Shown here: positions 14,201-24,800 of the stretch, piece after piece | Position numbering within the stretch: position 1 is the first letter of the stretch | Layout of the letters: each line of letters begins with the position of its first letter | Assembly: GCF_040954835.1 (NCBI RefSeq) | Contig: NC_090716.1 | Location: forward strand, 13,763,275 to 13,827,274 | Direction of reading: 5' to 3' | DNA from: Lepisosteus oculatus | Taxonomy: Eukaryota; Chordata; Actinopteri; Semionotiformes; Lepisosteidae | DNA length: 64,000 nt | Made by a program: the position numbers and the translations under genes | The notes under the pieces: model-generated | The model's input: only the letters and a program-made list of their open reading frames with translations | The model's database searches: none | What the model was told of the DNA's origin: nothing

Positions 14201-17200
14201 TCTGGCTGCACCTGCTCTAAGCCTTTGCTTAAGGGGGAGGCAAAAGATGTCATGGAGGGTGAGCCCTGGTGGGAGCCAGATGCCAAGAACTGCCTTGTAA
14301 ACCCAACCCTTGAGGAAGCCCCATCCACGTCAAGCCCCATACTGCCTGGCCAGCCCTGTGTCTGTGTCCCAGACAGCTGGTGCAGGATTACAATAACCTG
14401 TGCTTGCTGTTGACTGGATTTTCTGTTAAGTGATCACAGTTACATAACCAAATGTAATTTATCAAATTAATAAGATAAGCAAGAGTTGAAAATATTTATA
14501 TTTATAACATTAATACATAAATATAATTACATAAATTATATTTAGATTGATTTACATGGAATTAGATAAATATATAACTATAATATTATATCAACATAAT
14601 ATCTATAAGAATGTATCCATATCATTATTATACAGTGTACATAGAATTGTTAGGGTGCATTAGAAACAGAAATTCTGCTTCTGTGTTGCTGAATAGTAAC
14701 ATGACATAAATCCCTCAATCCCCTGGAGGCACTATGCACCCAGTTCTGACTTTATAACACTACAATCCAGGCCACTGATACCCTCCGGCAAGCAGTGGAG
14801 ACTCTAGGTAAGTCTCCTTCTGTATTTCTATAGCTTGGCAATATAAACAAACCCCCTCTCACATACAGTTGAGAAATCTCTCGTGTTAGAATGCCTGGTG
14901 TATAATATTTCATAGCTGCATCTTATCTGCACACTAGTTTGTAGAAAAGTAATGCTTATGGACTCATGCTCAGAGTAAAATCGGCCACAGTATAATCATC
15001 AACATAACCAACACACTGCACAGAGCACAGAAGCTACTTACTCAGCTGAAGTGGAGGACTGGGCTCTGAATAGCCAAACAGGACCCCTATCAGAGTGGAA
15101 GCTGGACCAGAACTGTACTGTTTCAGGGCATTCAAAGCACTAAAAAAAAGGGAGAAGAGCTTAACTGAAAATTCATTGGCAAAAGGTCCTGCACTATTCA
15201 AATTACTCTTTGCAACTTTTTGTATCAAATCATAAGAATTTTATAACCATGTATTTTATCAATACAGAACTGCACAGTCTGCGAGGTGCTAAAAGAAAAC
15301 TGGCTCAAAGGCGTTCAGGACAGAGTAGTCCGTCTACACTTGCTCATTCTTCCCTTTGTGTGTCACGGGGTTTGCAAGTGCTGAGAAACATGCCGTCAGC
15401 TGCTGCAAATTTTAAATTTAAAAAAAGATTACTCAAATACTTTTAGAAATTAAACCCAACTAAAAATGAAAGCTATAGCATTTGCTTGCAATGGGAATAC
15501 TTCACTTTTTAGAACGCTTGCTTTTGGCCAATGCAAACAGAATTTTGTATATAACCGTATATTATAGTTCTTCAATGTGTGTAACAAATACCAATATAAT
15601 AAATGAGGTTTATACATACTTCTTCAGTCGTTTATAGGTGACATCATTGGCCAGCTTCAACACATTGTAAGGACCCTCTGCCTCCAGGTTCTGGCTGTCC
15701 TGAGATTCATCGAAAGCCACAGAGATGGAAACCTGGGTCACACGCGTCACAACACCAGTGACCAGCTGAGATGATGGATTCACACCCGCTGAATCATACA
15801 GACCCACTATGTCACCTAGAAAAAGTTTTAAAAAATTAAAAACAAAACATCAGGAAGGCTGTCTGCTATTGTGAGGCAGTATTTTACTAACACAGTAGAC
15901 ATCTGAGTTAGGAAGTAAAATAAATCTGTGAATTATCCAACAAACACACTCCGCAGGTGAACAAGGGGTTTTGTTTTTCACCATAGTTTCCTTGCACAAC
16001 CACATACATATGCCGCCACAGGTCTGGACGTGCTCGCAATAGAATAATTTATCCCCGGGTCACTACAGTAATGCCTCTTGGATTTAATAATCATAACTGA
16101 AGTTCTCATCTCAAAGAACTAAGGCTCTTTGACCCACATCGCTACAGGCTTCACCGTGTGTAGGCACATTTTATCATCCTGCAGAATAACCCCCCTTGCA
16201 TACTTGACCTCTCATCATCAGACTTTCAAGAAGACCAAGATCTTCATATGCTGCATAAAGACATGCATTTTATATACCTTTATTTTAAATACAAATTGAA
16301 TCCCAGTACAGTTACAGATACACAATGTGCAACACTCCATCCCAAACAATGTTTCTTACCAGGCCCAAAAGTGTTGCTTGGCAGCGTACCAGTTCCAACA
16401 TATTTCCCGGGTTCAAACGTGACAAGGCGTCGTCCATACAGGCCTGTTTTCTGACGACCTATTTGAAGTTTCAGTAGACAGACTCCCTTGCGTTGAAGCT
16501 CCTTCAAAGAAATGCTCTCCTGCCAAGCCCTTGACAACAATAAGAAACATTTTTTAATTAAAAAAGTAACAAACTTGAAGAAAAAGTCAGAGCTTTAGAG
16601 GTTCTAGGGTTTTGTGTTTTGTTTTCCCCGACTGTAATTAAAATAACACTTATTCATTTTATGGCTGTGTATGTGTGCATGTTCCCAAGATCCACCCACT
16701 GATGCTACCATGACATAATTGCAGTCTCTGGGACAGCGAACTCAAGTGGCAAATGGTAACAGTGCAAGGGAGATTTACAGGAAAAAAGGAGGATCTAATT
16801 AGACAGCCCACTTTGACCCAGCAGGCAGTGAAATAAGGACACTAAGAGAAAAACATAGTCGAAGCAATGATGTTTTACAACAGAATTTAAAGCAAATGAT
16901 TGAAGGTGTACTGACATCAGGTAGTAGTGATGCTTCGTCACCAATATCCCTACCAATCTAGAGAGTGAGTGGCAGAGGAAACAAACACATCCTTCAAGAA
17001 CAAAGATCCCCAGGACTGACAGATGGGAGCGAGCTATCATGCTCTGAACTGGTGCTGCTAGAGGGGGAGGGCAGAGACATCCACGGGCAACTGGATGGTG
17101 TTGTGTGTAGAGCAGAGATCACTCTCACAACTAGACTGCCTGTGGAGAGAGGGACCTCACTTGGTGGAGCAGAAGTGAGTAAGGGAATGTTTTGGGGGAT

Positions 17201-17443
17201 TCATCTTTCTTTTTTCTTTTATTGGTGGGGGGGTTGTTACCTTGATTATTTCTTAAAATGAGACAGCTCATTTGCTCACTTGTATTAAATTATTTTTGAT
17301 AAAACTAGTTTGAGCCTCCAGCTTCCACTGGAGGGCCGGCTACTTCACACAGTGTCAGTAAATTACCTTGTTTCCTCAATCTCCACTGCTCTCTCCTCCT
17401 GCAGAAGCTCTAGTGTTCTGGTCACAAAGGTCTCCACAGCCAT
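2241..17443 (-). CDS. ighmbp2: IGHMBP2, SF1B DNA/RNA helicase (15 coding exons)
   Basis: This encodes the immunoglobulin mu-binding protein 2 helicase, a ribosome-associated 5'-to-3' ATPase/helicase of the UPF1-like SF1B group. The human gene is mutated in SMARD1 and CMT2S. Coding exons, in transcript order: 17443-17367, 16529-16360, 15815-15620, 15139-15042, 13511-13348, 12230-12030, 10333-10186, 9205-9031, 8019-7837, 7359-7241, 6630-6536, 5733-5610, 4914-4051, 3524-3334, 2432-2241. All introns are GT-AG and all phases join, giving 2997 nt or 998 residues; human is about 993. Motifs seen are Walker A GPPGTGKT (about residue 212), Ia [19 protein letters not shown] (about 373), [26 protein letters not shown] and [11 protein letters not shown]. 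An R3H domain (RLLVH, about 725-785) and a C-terminal AN1 zinc finger with a Cys/His series ending in [13 protein letters not shown] follow, then a basic tail. The start is the first ATG of the exon matching the human N-terminus (FVTRTLELL). Confidence 0.96.
6738..6754 (+). repeat. G-run in IGHMBP2 intron 10
   Basis: There are 17 bases of almost pure G with a single A in the middle, inside the intron between the exons at 7241-7359 and 6536-6630. It could form a G-quadruplex on the plus (template) strand, and as a C-run in the transcript it could act as a polypyrimidine stretch. No function is shown. Confidence 0.6.
9268..9706 (+). repeat. two diverged copies of a local repeat in IGHMBP2 intron 7
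   Basis: Copy A (about 9268-9375) and copy B (about 9498-9706) share the opening TGTAATCCAGGTG.TTTATAA, a central GTATCACC, and the closing block TTAACTGCAGATT plus AGGAAGATCTGT. Copy B carries about 100 extra bases in the middle, so copy A looks internally deleted, or B expanded. The family is not recognised. No coding potential is visible. Confidence 0.6.
11016..11030 (+). promoter_or_regulatory. CTCF-like site in IGHMBP2 intron 6
   Basis: The sequence CCACAAGAGGGCGGC closely matches the vertebrate CTCF core CCANNAGRKGGCR. It lies in the 1.7 kb intron between the exons at 12030-12230 and 10186-10333. The call rests on motif match alone; occupancy is unknown. Confidence 0.35.
11380..11905. 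repeat. possible degraded repeat in IGHMBP2 intron 6
   Basis: This block is richer in GC and CpG than its intron. It ends in a GCTGAATGGCTTCTTCTTATTTGTAA-type stretch (about 11871-11897) resembling tails of dispersed fish repeats, but this comes from memory and the family could not be named. Confidence 0.3.
12478..12600 (-). mobile_element. LINE 3' end fragment (Rex1/L2-like)
   Basis: On the minus strand the segment ends in a short ATCTATTT-rich tail preceded by ATTTCCCTTTGGGATCAAT. That sequence is typical of the 3' end of Rex1/L2-like fish non-LTR retrotransposons. Only the terminal part is present, with no reverse transcriptase reading frame. Confidence 0.5.
14415..14700. repeat. AT-rich low-complexity tract in IGHMBP2 intron 4
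   Basis: This is a run of TATAAT/ATATTTATA-type sequence with almost no G or C, between the exons at 15042-15139 and 13348-13511. No regular repeat unit is maintained, so it is low complexity rather than a clean microsatellite. Confidence 0.5.
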
Positions 17444-18899
17444 AGTCACAGCCAACCTGAGCCAAACACATGTGAGCGTTCGTGACGATCATGCAACACG
17501 CTGGAACAGGGAAGCAACAAATGGATCATGTCTGAACAAAAGCACGTGTTTAGGTCCGAATTCAATCAAAACATCAGCCCACCACCAATCAAATTCCCAA
17601 ACCCACTGCAGCACGGCAGGTTTCCCATGGACGAAGGGAACAGTAATCGTTTTTAGTACTTAACTGCATTATTCGTACAGTATACCTCTGGACTCTGTAT
17701 AAGGCTACCTTTGAAAATGCGTTTAAGTCACACATGCTCACATAAAAACCAGATATACCTAAATCTACTTTCACCTGTGATGGACTACTAGAGGATAGCC
17801 AAACAGTAGATATACAGCCTAGCAGCTTCAAAATAATGTTTGTTTGTTTTTCATCCACCAACAGTATGGTAACAAATAGAATGAGTAAATAACAAAATAA
17901 AGATTGAGAACACATCATCTATTAAATTATTATTTAGTAAATTCTGGTATGTATAATTACAAAAGAGACATTAGTAAGGGCAGTTAGGTCCACACAACTA
18001 TGTAAAGCCATAGGAACAGAAGACACAATAAAATATAGAGCAAATATAATTCCTCACAAAGCCAGAAAATAAACATGTTGATTTAGTGTTTACGTGCAAT
18101 TAAAAAAAAGGAAAAGCAAAACTCTGGAAAGCGACAAAGAAAACTACATTTTCTATCGCCATCGTAAAAACATGATTATACTGTAGCTGCAAGCAAGAAA
18201 GATGAACTGTATCAAACAGGGGAACCGATTCAGTGCCACTTCGCTTTGCTATAATGAATATACGATATGATTTTTTATTAGGCTATAGAAAATGACCCGA
18301 CGATCAAAAAGTAAAACAGATTAAATCAAACCAAGAGAATTAATGTTATAAAGTATAACCCAGTAGGTTATCTAAAAGAACTACGGACGTCAACCCTGGT
18401 AAATGTTCAAGTATAAATTCCACAGTCCTCTGCTTTCACTGCGCTGCTCTGTTATCAGTCTTTTTGTATGGCATTACAGTAAACAACACACTAGATAAAA
18501 TACACTCCATGCCCAACGTTAATAAAAAAAATCATTAAGATCTCACAATGAACGCTTACTAACCTGCACTATCTGTATAACTGTGTAACTATAACTCATA
18601 CACACACCCCCTCTGCTTCAGACGTGATCATTATCATTACGTGCCTGCATTCAGAGCAGGAAAAACCGTGAACGCTGGTACTACCAACAATTTGGGACAC
18701 ATAGAAACGCTGACTGTATCGACTGAGTTCCCACTGGGGTTATTTTAGATGAGTAAAACTACAAAGGATTCCCGAGTAATGCATTGTATAAAAAATGTGA
18801 CATTAATATGATAGGGTATAAAAATATGGCTGATGTCTTTCATTTATAAGACCTTTTTATATGATAATTGTTATTAAAATGGTTGGTTACAGAACACAG
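17444..18899. other. spacer between IGHMBP2 start exon and MRPL21 promoter
   Basis: No reading frame or repeat is recognised here. A minus-strand acceptor-like site (TTTGGCTCAG followed by GTTGGCTG, exon edge at 17456) lies 13 bases before the IGHMBP2 start codon. If used, the stretch would be a 5'UTR intron running back toward the shared promoter near 18.95 kb. Confidence 0.4.
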
Positions 18900-18973
18900 C
18901 GTGTATTCTCAGCTACACCAAGATAAGTATTTCCGGGTCGGCGCGCTCGCTTTACCTCTCTCTCAGGGTGAAA
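18900..18973. promoter_or_regulatory. candidate bidirectional promoter of IGHMBP2 and MRPL21
   Basis: This short CpG-rich block immediately precedes the MRPL21 start codon. It contains TTCCGGG at 18931-18937, an ETS/GABPA-type site common in promoters of nuclear genes for mitochondrial proteins, followed by GGCGCGCTCGC. A pyrimidine tract (CTTTACCTCTCTCTC) just before the ATG resembles a 5' TOP-like start. IGHMBP2 and MRPL21 are also head to head in human. The transcription start sites are inferred. Confidence 0.55.
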
Positions 18974-21900
18974 ATGGCAGTAAACACGGTTAATGGGGTA
19001 ATACGAGTGTGTATGAGGTTCACCCGGCCGGCCTGGCCGTTAGCTGGGAGCCTACGGACAGGTAAGAAGTGGGGAGGAAAGTGAATGTATGAATATGTGT
19101 GTGTGTCCAAGTTACTGTGGTTACAGGACTATCAATGTCAGGAAGACGAGTGACGAATTCAGAGCAGACTGTGGGCTCTTCATCTGCTAATGAAGAGAGT
19201 ACCGAGGCTTGTGCATGAGACTAACTAATCTAATACATTCATAATTTTGGTTGCCTAATTTTACTGTTGTCTAATATCTCAAATAAGTGCTTTATTTAGT
19301 TATATATATATATGTATTTCTGCTTCATTTTGTAAGAATGTATAAATACCTTTCAGCTTTCTCGGATATTTTTTCAGTTGGAAATAAGTAATACCAATAT
19401 AAGGTACTAGTTTAAAAAGCTGAAAATCCCTGGTCTGCAGATATTCACTCCTGTTGCTTTATGGCTGCAATTCTTTGTTTCTTCTCGTTTAGATTGAATT
19501 GAATGCACACATCCTGACGTTTATAAGTGCTAGTTAGCAATCTGATGGATTTGGGTCTTATTTGGCCAATATAAATATGCATAATTCAAATGTTTTGTTT
19601 TAGGCTCTTGCTTTCCTGCCTTTGTACGTCATTGGAGTTCTCAAGATGTCAAACTGCCTTCAAGGTAATAATAACCACTAAGGTGCTTGAATTTTATCTG
19701 TGTTCTGTATAAAGTGCATGATATTCATGCTGGAACTTTACCATTTGAAAATCTGTCCATTTTCTGGCTGCTTCTACCAATCAAGGGTTTCCGGGGAGCC
19801 AGAGCATACCCTGACAAGCATCGGGCGCAAGGCAAGATGCACCCTGGAAAGGACACTAGTCCATTGCAGGGCACACACAAACACAAATCTCACACCAGGG
19901 CCAGTTTTTCCTGAAGCCACTTAACCTACCAGTATGTCTGTAGACTGTGGGAGGAGAGCAGAGCACCTGGAGGACTGCCTTGTGATCTTGGGGAGATCAT
20001 GCAAACTCCACACCGACAGCCCCTAAGGCCTGGAATTGAACCCAGAGCCCAGGAGCCCAGGACACGTTTAACATAAAAGATGATGATAATAATCGCTGTA
20101 TGTCAAATAGTAAATGAATCTTTAATTTGCATTGCACCATTGAAAATGTAATTATAATCAGGCGGTTGCATCTTTGTCCTGTATGATAGTGAGAAATATT
20201 ATGAGTTTGGTCTTTGCCATACATGTCAGTGGAAACATGCGAGATTAAATATACTAATTGTCAATAAACTGCTGCATACTCACCTCTTTATGTCTCGTAG
20301 CTTTGTCCCAGAGACCTCCTTATCCAGACCTCCTTGGCCAGAGGTTTCATTCCCTGACCCTGTGGAAGAGACACAGAGACACCAGGGTAAGGACAAGGGA
20401 TTTTAGGAAATAGACTTTTATTGTCTAAGTGTACAATGAACTCTCAATTGCTACTATACTGACACCCAAGAGACATTCGGATATATATGACAGGTTTTGT
20501 AATTATACAAGAATCAAGGTGAAACTAATATTTCTATTTTCAGACAAGAAATTGATCCTAGTATTGAAATTGTATTTCAGAAGTTTACTAGACATCCCCT
20601 TTTAGACAGTTTACCCAAATTTTATGTCTTGTAGGGTGTGTCTTATTACAGGTGGTTTTCCATTACATTGGATATGCTAGAATGCTGTTTATGATGCAAA
20701 CTGTATGTTTTCACATTTGCTGTAAATAACTCCAGTCTTCCAGGGACCACCCAGATTAAACATATTATACTGTATATGTACTGCAGAAAACATTGGTGTC
20801 CCCCATATTTATTCAAATCCTTGATGAAATCAGTAAAACATAAAGCAGAAAGATTTAGGAATACTAATGTTACCTGCATCAAACATGTTTTTCTTTTTTA
20901 TGCAGATGTTGTACAGAAAGTCAACAACCTTCTTGCTACAGGCCAGTGTGGCAGATTGTTTGCAGTTGTTCATTTTGCAAGTCGACAGTGGAAAGTAACA
21001 AACGAAGACTTAATTCTTATTGAAAACCATATAGATGCTGAGTGTGGAGATCGAATAAGACTGGAAAAGGTTGGTTCTCTTTCATGCTTAGCAGAACGAT
21101 TTAAGGTTTTTCACATAACTAATGCCAGCAAAAGTTTGGTTTGGAGAAAATGTTTTATGCATGCAACAAAGTGTTTGTGTAAACAGAATTAAGTCATATC
21201 ATCCTTTGTGCATCTCAGGTTACTTGACAGCTTTTGTTCAGAGTCAGAGAGAGAATCTGTCTGTTGTTTTTACCCTTAATAGAGGTTATAAAGAAGAGGA
21301 AACCATTCAATCCATCAGGTTCATTTGGTGGTGTAGTAGCTTAGCAAAACTAATATTTCACCCAGCCTGAATGTGATATTTCCTCAGGGGTATCCATATC
21401 TACGTACCTTAGGGTTTTATGTACTTGAATCAAATCTCCTTTCTGCTAGATTGAAGGGATTTCATTCAGTTCAGTATGACAAAGACCAAACCTAAATTAC
21501 TGAGAATTGATTAGTGCATCGTGAATCTTAAATGTAACTTATCTGTACTTAACTTTCATAATTTTACATGCCCAGGAATTATATTGGTTTTTGTCTTTCC
21601 TCCTAATATTTTCTTAATGAAATAAGTATACTCTACACAAACACCCAGATCCCTTTGGTGTGTAGCTTCCTGGAGCAATGACTTGCCCATGTGACACGGA
21701 ATGTGTGAATTGGATAATTATATCCAGTGAGTCTTAGTTCTGTTGTGTGCAAAGTTATGGAAACACTTTTCAAGTATTCACAGCAGACCTCTAGTTGATC
21801 AAACTCATGGATGACATAATGAGTGTGCTTGTGTAATGTCTGTTCAATAAAATGTCAGTACACCTAAGGCAAAAAAACCTTCTTCTTCATGTCATTAATT

Positions 21901-24655
21901 TGTTGCAAGTAATAATTTTATTAGATTATGTTAAAAAAGTCAGATCTCTTAATGAAAACATCCCATTTTTATTTTACTGGATGCTAGCCCATGTTGATTT
22001 TTCTGAACACTTGAATGTTATATCTGCTAATAAACATATTCTAGGTGTTGCTGGTTGGTGGAGAAGATTTCACGCTAATAGGAAGGCCTCTTCTTCAGTA
22101 TGTACTAAATATTTTCTACCATAATGTGTTGATTGAAGAGATTTGTCAAAAAGGCCCATTATATTTTACTGTTCTTGTACTACTGATTGTTTTACATACA
22201 TATACAGTTTATATCTGTAATGTAATGAAAAATATAATAATTCAATACCAACTTTTTTTCCTAGTAATAATTTACCTTATTGTAAATGAAATATTTGAAT
22301 TCACTAATGGAAATTATGAAAATGTGAAAATAGTGCATCATAAGGACTAGACATGTTTTATCCTTTATTTATTAATATTAAAGCACAGAAGACACAACCG
22401 CTTTGAAAATTAAGAAATAACTTAAGTTGTTATAATGTACTGCAAGTCTAATTTTACAAATAGCAGTCACATTTAATTCATCTGTTATTCTGATGTTCAT
22501 TTTTTTGCTTGAGGGATAAACAAGTACGAGATTAGCAGTTTAGAGTAAGCCTGTATTTAGAATACAACAACTGCAACACTGTTTAACTGAAAACTATTTG
22601 CTGAAGCAATCATCATCATGACCGTTTGTTTGGATAAGTCTTTTCTTTTTCATGTAGACGAGACTTGGTGCGCGTGGAAGCGACTGTTATTGAGAAGACC
22701 GAATCCTGGCCAAAGGTCCATATGCGGTTTTGGAAAAGGCACAGATATCAGAGGAAAAGAAGTAAGTTTACTTGTGACAAAAACTGAATGCATCTCTTTT
22801 GTAACCACATATTGTTGGTCAGACACTCTACCATACAACCTATTGAACTAGGCGGGCTGAATGATGAATCAGCTGAATCTCTCATTTTTCATTCTAATAT
22901 TGTGATCACTGTGTGATTATATATTATTATAGTAAGAATGTACTATTCTTACTGTTTCATTGTTATGATCCATGGGTTGATTGACTTTCAAAGTTTAAAG
23001 AAAATAAAATGTTTGTATTTTTTTTAAGTAAGGAATATCAGCTCAGTACTTACATACGTACCTTGTATATTCAAACAAGACTCAGAAATCACAGGTCAGC
23101 GAGTGTTAAACAGTTTGAACAAAACTACACTTCACTCCCAGCTTTTAAAGTGGGCTTATGGATCTAAAAATGCTCTCCCTGCAGAAGTTAATATACAGTA
23201 TCATCATAATTGCCTGTTACAAAATATTCTTTTTTTAGATAAGGAAATTCCCTTGAGATCTCATTTTCAAGTACTTCCTGAATAACTTCAGTTCACCATT
23301 TTCTAAATAAGGCATGCAAAATCAGTGAACATTAAAAAGACTTGCATACCATATGTGACTGTTGTCTGGTTCATTTGTATTATTTTCGCTGAGGAAGAAA
23401 CCTTTCAAGTTCTCATTGTGACTTCTTCATGGACAGTGCTTATATTTTTGTTTGCATTGAATCCAGGAATTTGCCCAGCATTTACAGAAAGTTTCTATGT
23501 ATGTATTAGTACATGGCAACATGAAGCTCACCTGAATAGTTTAGCTGATTAGAAAGAAAAAAACAGTACAACTATATGATTACACAAGTTAGAAAAGTAA
23601 ATGATTTAGCTTTGCTTCTTAAACACATTATTTGACATATACAGTGCTAACTGCTTTATACCCAGGAATATATAATATATTAGAGTGTGGTTTAGCACTG
23701 AAATATTGGGTCTTTGAAATTGGAAATAACTGACTCTTCAGTTTTACATTCTTTAATTGAGATCCCTCAGTTTTTCTGATTCAAGGTTGCATGACTGAGG
23801 AAGACGAGATAAATTCCAAGCTAACTTTCCAAGCCTGTCTCCTGCTTAGTACTGAATTCTTTCTGAAATCCCCTGTGTTTACTTTATTTCCGCCTAATCT
23901 CAGTGTGTTTATTTTTGTTTGAAATAAACAAGACCATTTACTTCGTCATGAAAATGGAAATTACAATAATTCCAAATAACAACCTAAAACTCTTTCATTT
24001 TGGTATTCCTTTGGGATCTTTTAAAGCGGCACAACTTTTGTAAGTGCCATTCCATAAGCACTGAAAAACAAATTAGAGCTACAGATTAATGCTATTTTGA
24101 GTCTTTTCCATCTTTTTAACAGCTCCAGACTGGTGTTTCTTTTTATGTATGACCCCTTTGATGTTTCTCTTCAAACAAAACATAGAGATTTCTGTTACAG
24201 AGATGTTATGATGACTACATATACTGTATTTCACTTCTTTCAGGACAGTTTTTTAGGATTTGCAACTGGACGTACTGAGTTGGAAAAAAAGTTGATAAGT
24301 GTTGCTGCATTTTCTGGAAACCTTCAAAATTCTGTAATTTAACATAATCAGATTTTCAGTCACAGTATATGGTGTGAGAGCTCGTTAATCACATTGGAGA
24401 AATCTCTCTGGTGAACTGTGTAATATGTGCCAGGGGACAGTCTTGTGATTGAACATGGCATTTTTGGTCACTGCTTGAAAAAACAGGTTTTAACATAAAA
24501 TACAAAGAACAGCCATTAGCTAAGTATAAACAATACTTCTTTTTTGTTTAATGTGTTTCTGCTGTTTCTCTTTTCTTCCTATTCTTGCAGTTGTTGTGCA
24601 GCCTCAGACAGTACTACGCATCAACACAGTTGAAGTAGCACCAGGATTGTCCTGA
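18974..24655 (+). CDS. mrpl21: MRPL21, mitochondrial large-subunit ribosomal protein bL21m (7 exons)
   Basis: This encodes a component of the mitochondrial 39S large ribosomal subunit, made in the cytosol and imported into the matrix. Exons: 18974-19061, 19604-19664, 20301-20386, 20906-21069, 22045-22097, 22658-22761, 24591-24655. All introns are GT-AG with matching phases, giving 621 nt or 206 residues; human is about 205. The N-terminus is rich in Arg and hydrophobic residues with few acids, as expected of a matrix-targeting peptide. The bL21 core is recognised from [64 protein letters not shown] and a C-terminal [15 protein letters not shown]. The ATG chosen is the first after the promoter and lies 74 bases from its start. 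Confidence 0.95.
19303..19316 (+). repeat. short (TA)n microsatellite in MRPL21 intron 1
   Basis: A run of about seven TA units ends in TATG. It is short, and no function is implied. Confidence 0.6.
19745..20060 (-). mobile_element. SINE-type element, minus orientation, in MRPL21 intron 2
   Basis: Read on the minus strand, this carries blocks shared with the element at 54015-54345: GGAGTTTGCATG, TGTGCCCTG.AATGGACT, and a stretch about a lead of GGTGCATCTTGCC. Such sequences are typical of a dispersed fish SINE or short retroposon. The copy is diverged and has no coding capacity. Confidence 0.6.
21290..21870. repeat. possible degraded dispersed repeat in MRPL21 intron 4
   Basis: The text around 21640-21700 (ACACCCAGATCCCTTTGGTGTG) and nearby blocks reads like a worn copy of a dispersed vertebrate repeat, but I cannot assign a family. 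No coding potential is seen. Confidence 0.2.
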
Positions 24656-24794
24656 TCGGCTGTTTTTCTTTCCTGGACAAGTCTGTGCTGTTGGAAAAGA
24701 CCTTTTTAAATATCTATCTTTACTGGTTACTTTCAATGAGTTTGTTCTGATGGGTCTGTTGGCAAGATTAGTAGTGCTGATCACCATGTGATCC

Positions 24795-24800
24795 AATAAA
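24795..24800 (+). promoter_or_regulatory. polyadenylation signal of MRPL21
   Basis: A canonical AATAAA lies 140 bases after the MRPL21 stop codon. It is followed by a T/GT-rich stretch (TGTTTTGTGTGTTTGTC) that fits a downstream cleavage element. Confidence 0.75.

Noticed and set aside
14225-14413. 62-codon GC-rich plus-strand ORF in IGHMBP2 intron 4
   Set aside because: No domain, no promoter and no splice sites; probably a chance frame in a GC-richer patch.
16965-17261. 98-codon plus-strand ORF in IGHMBP2 intron 1
   Set aside because: No recognisable domain or splice context, and it is antisense within an intron of a confident gene.
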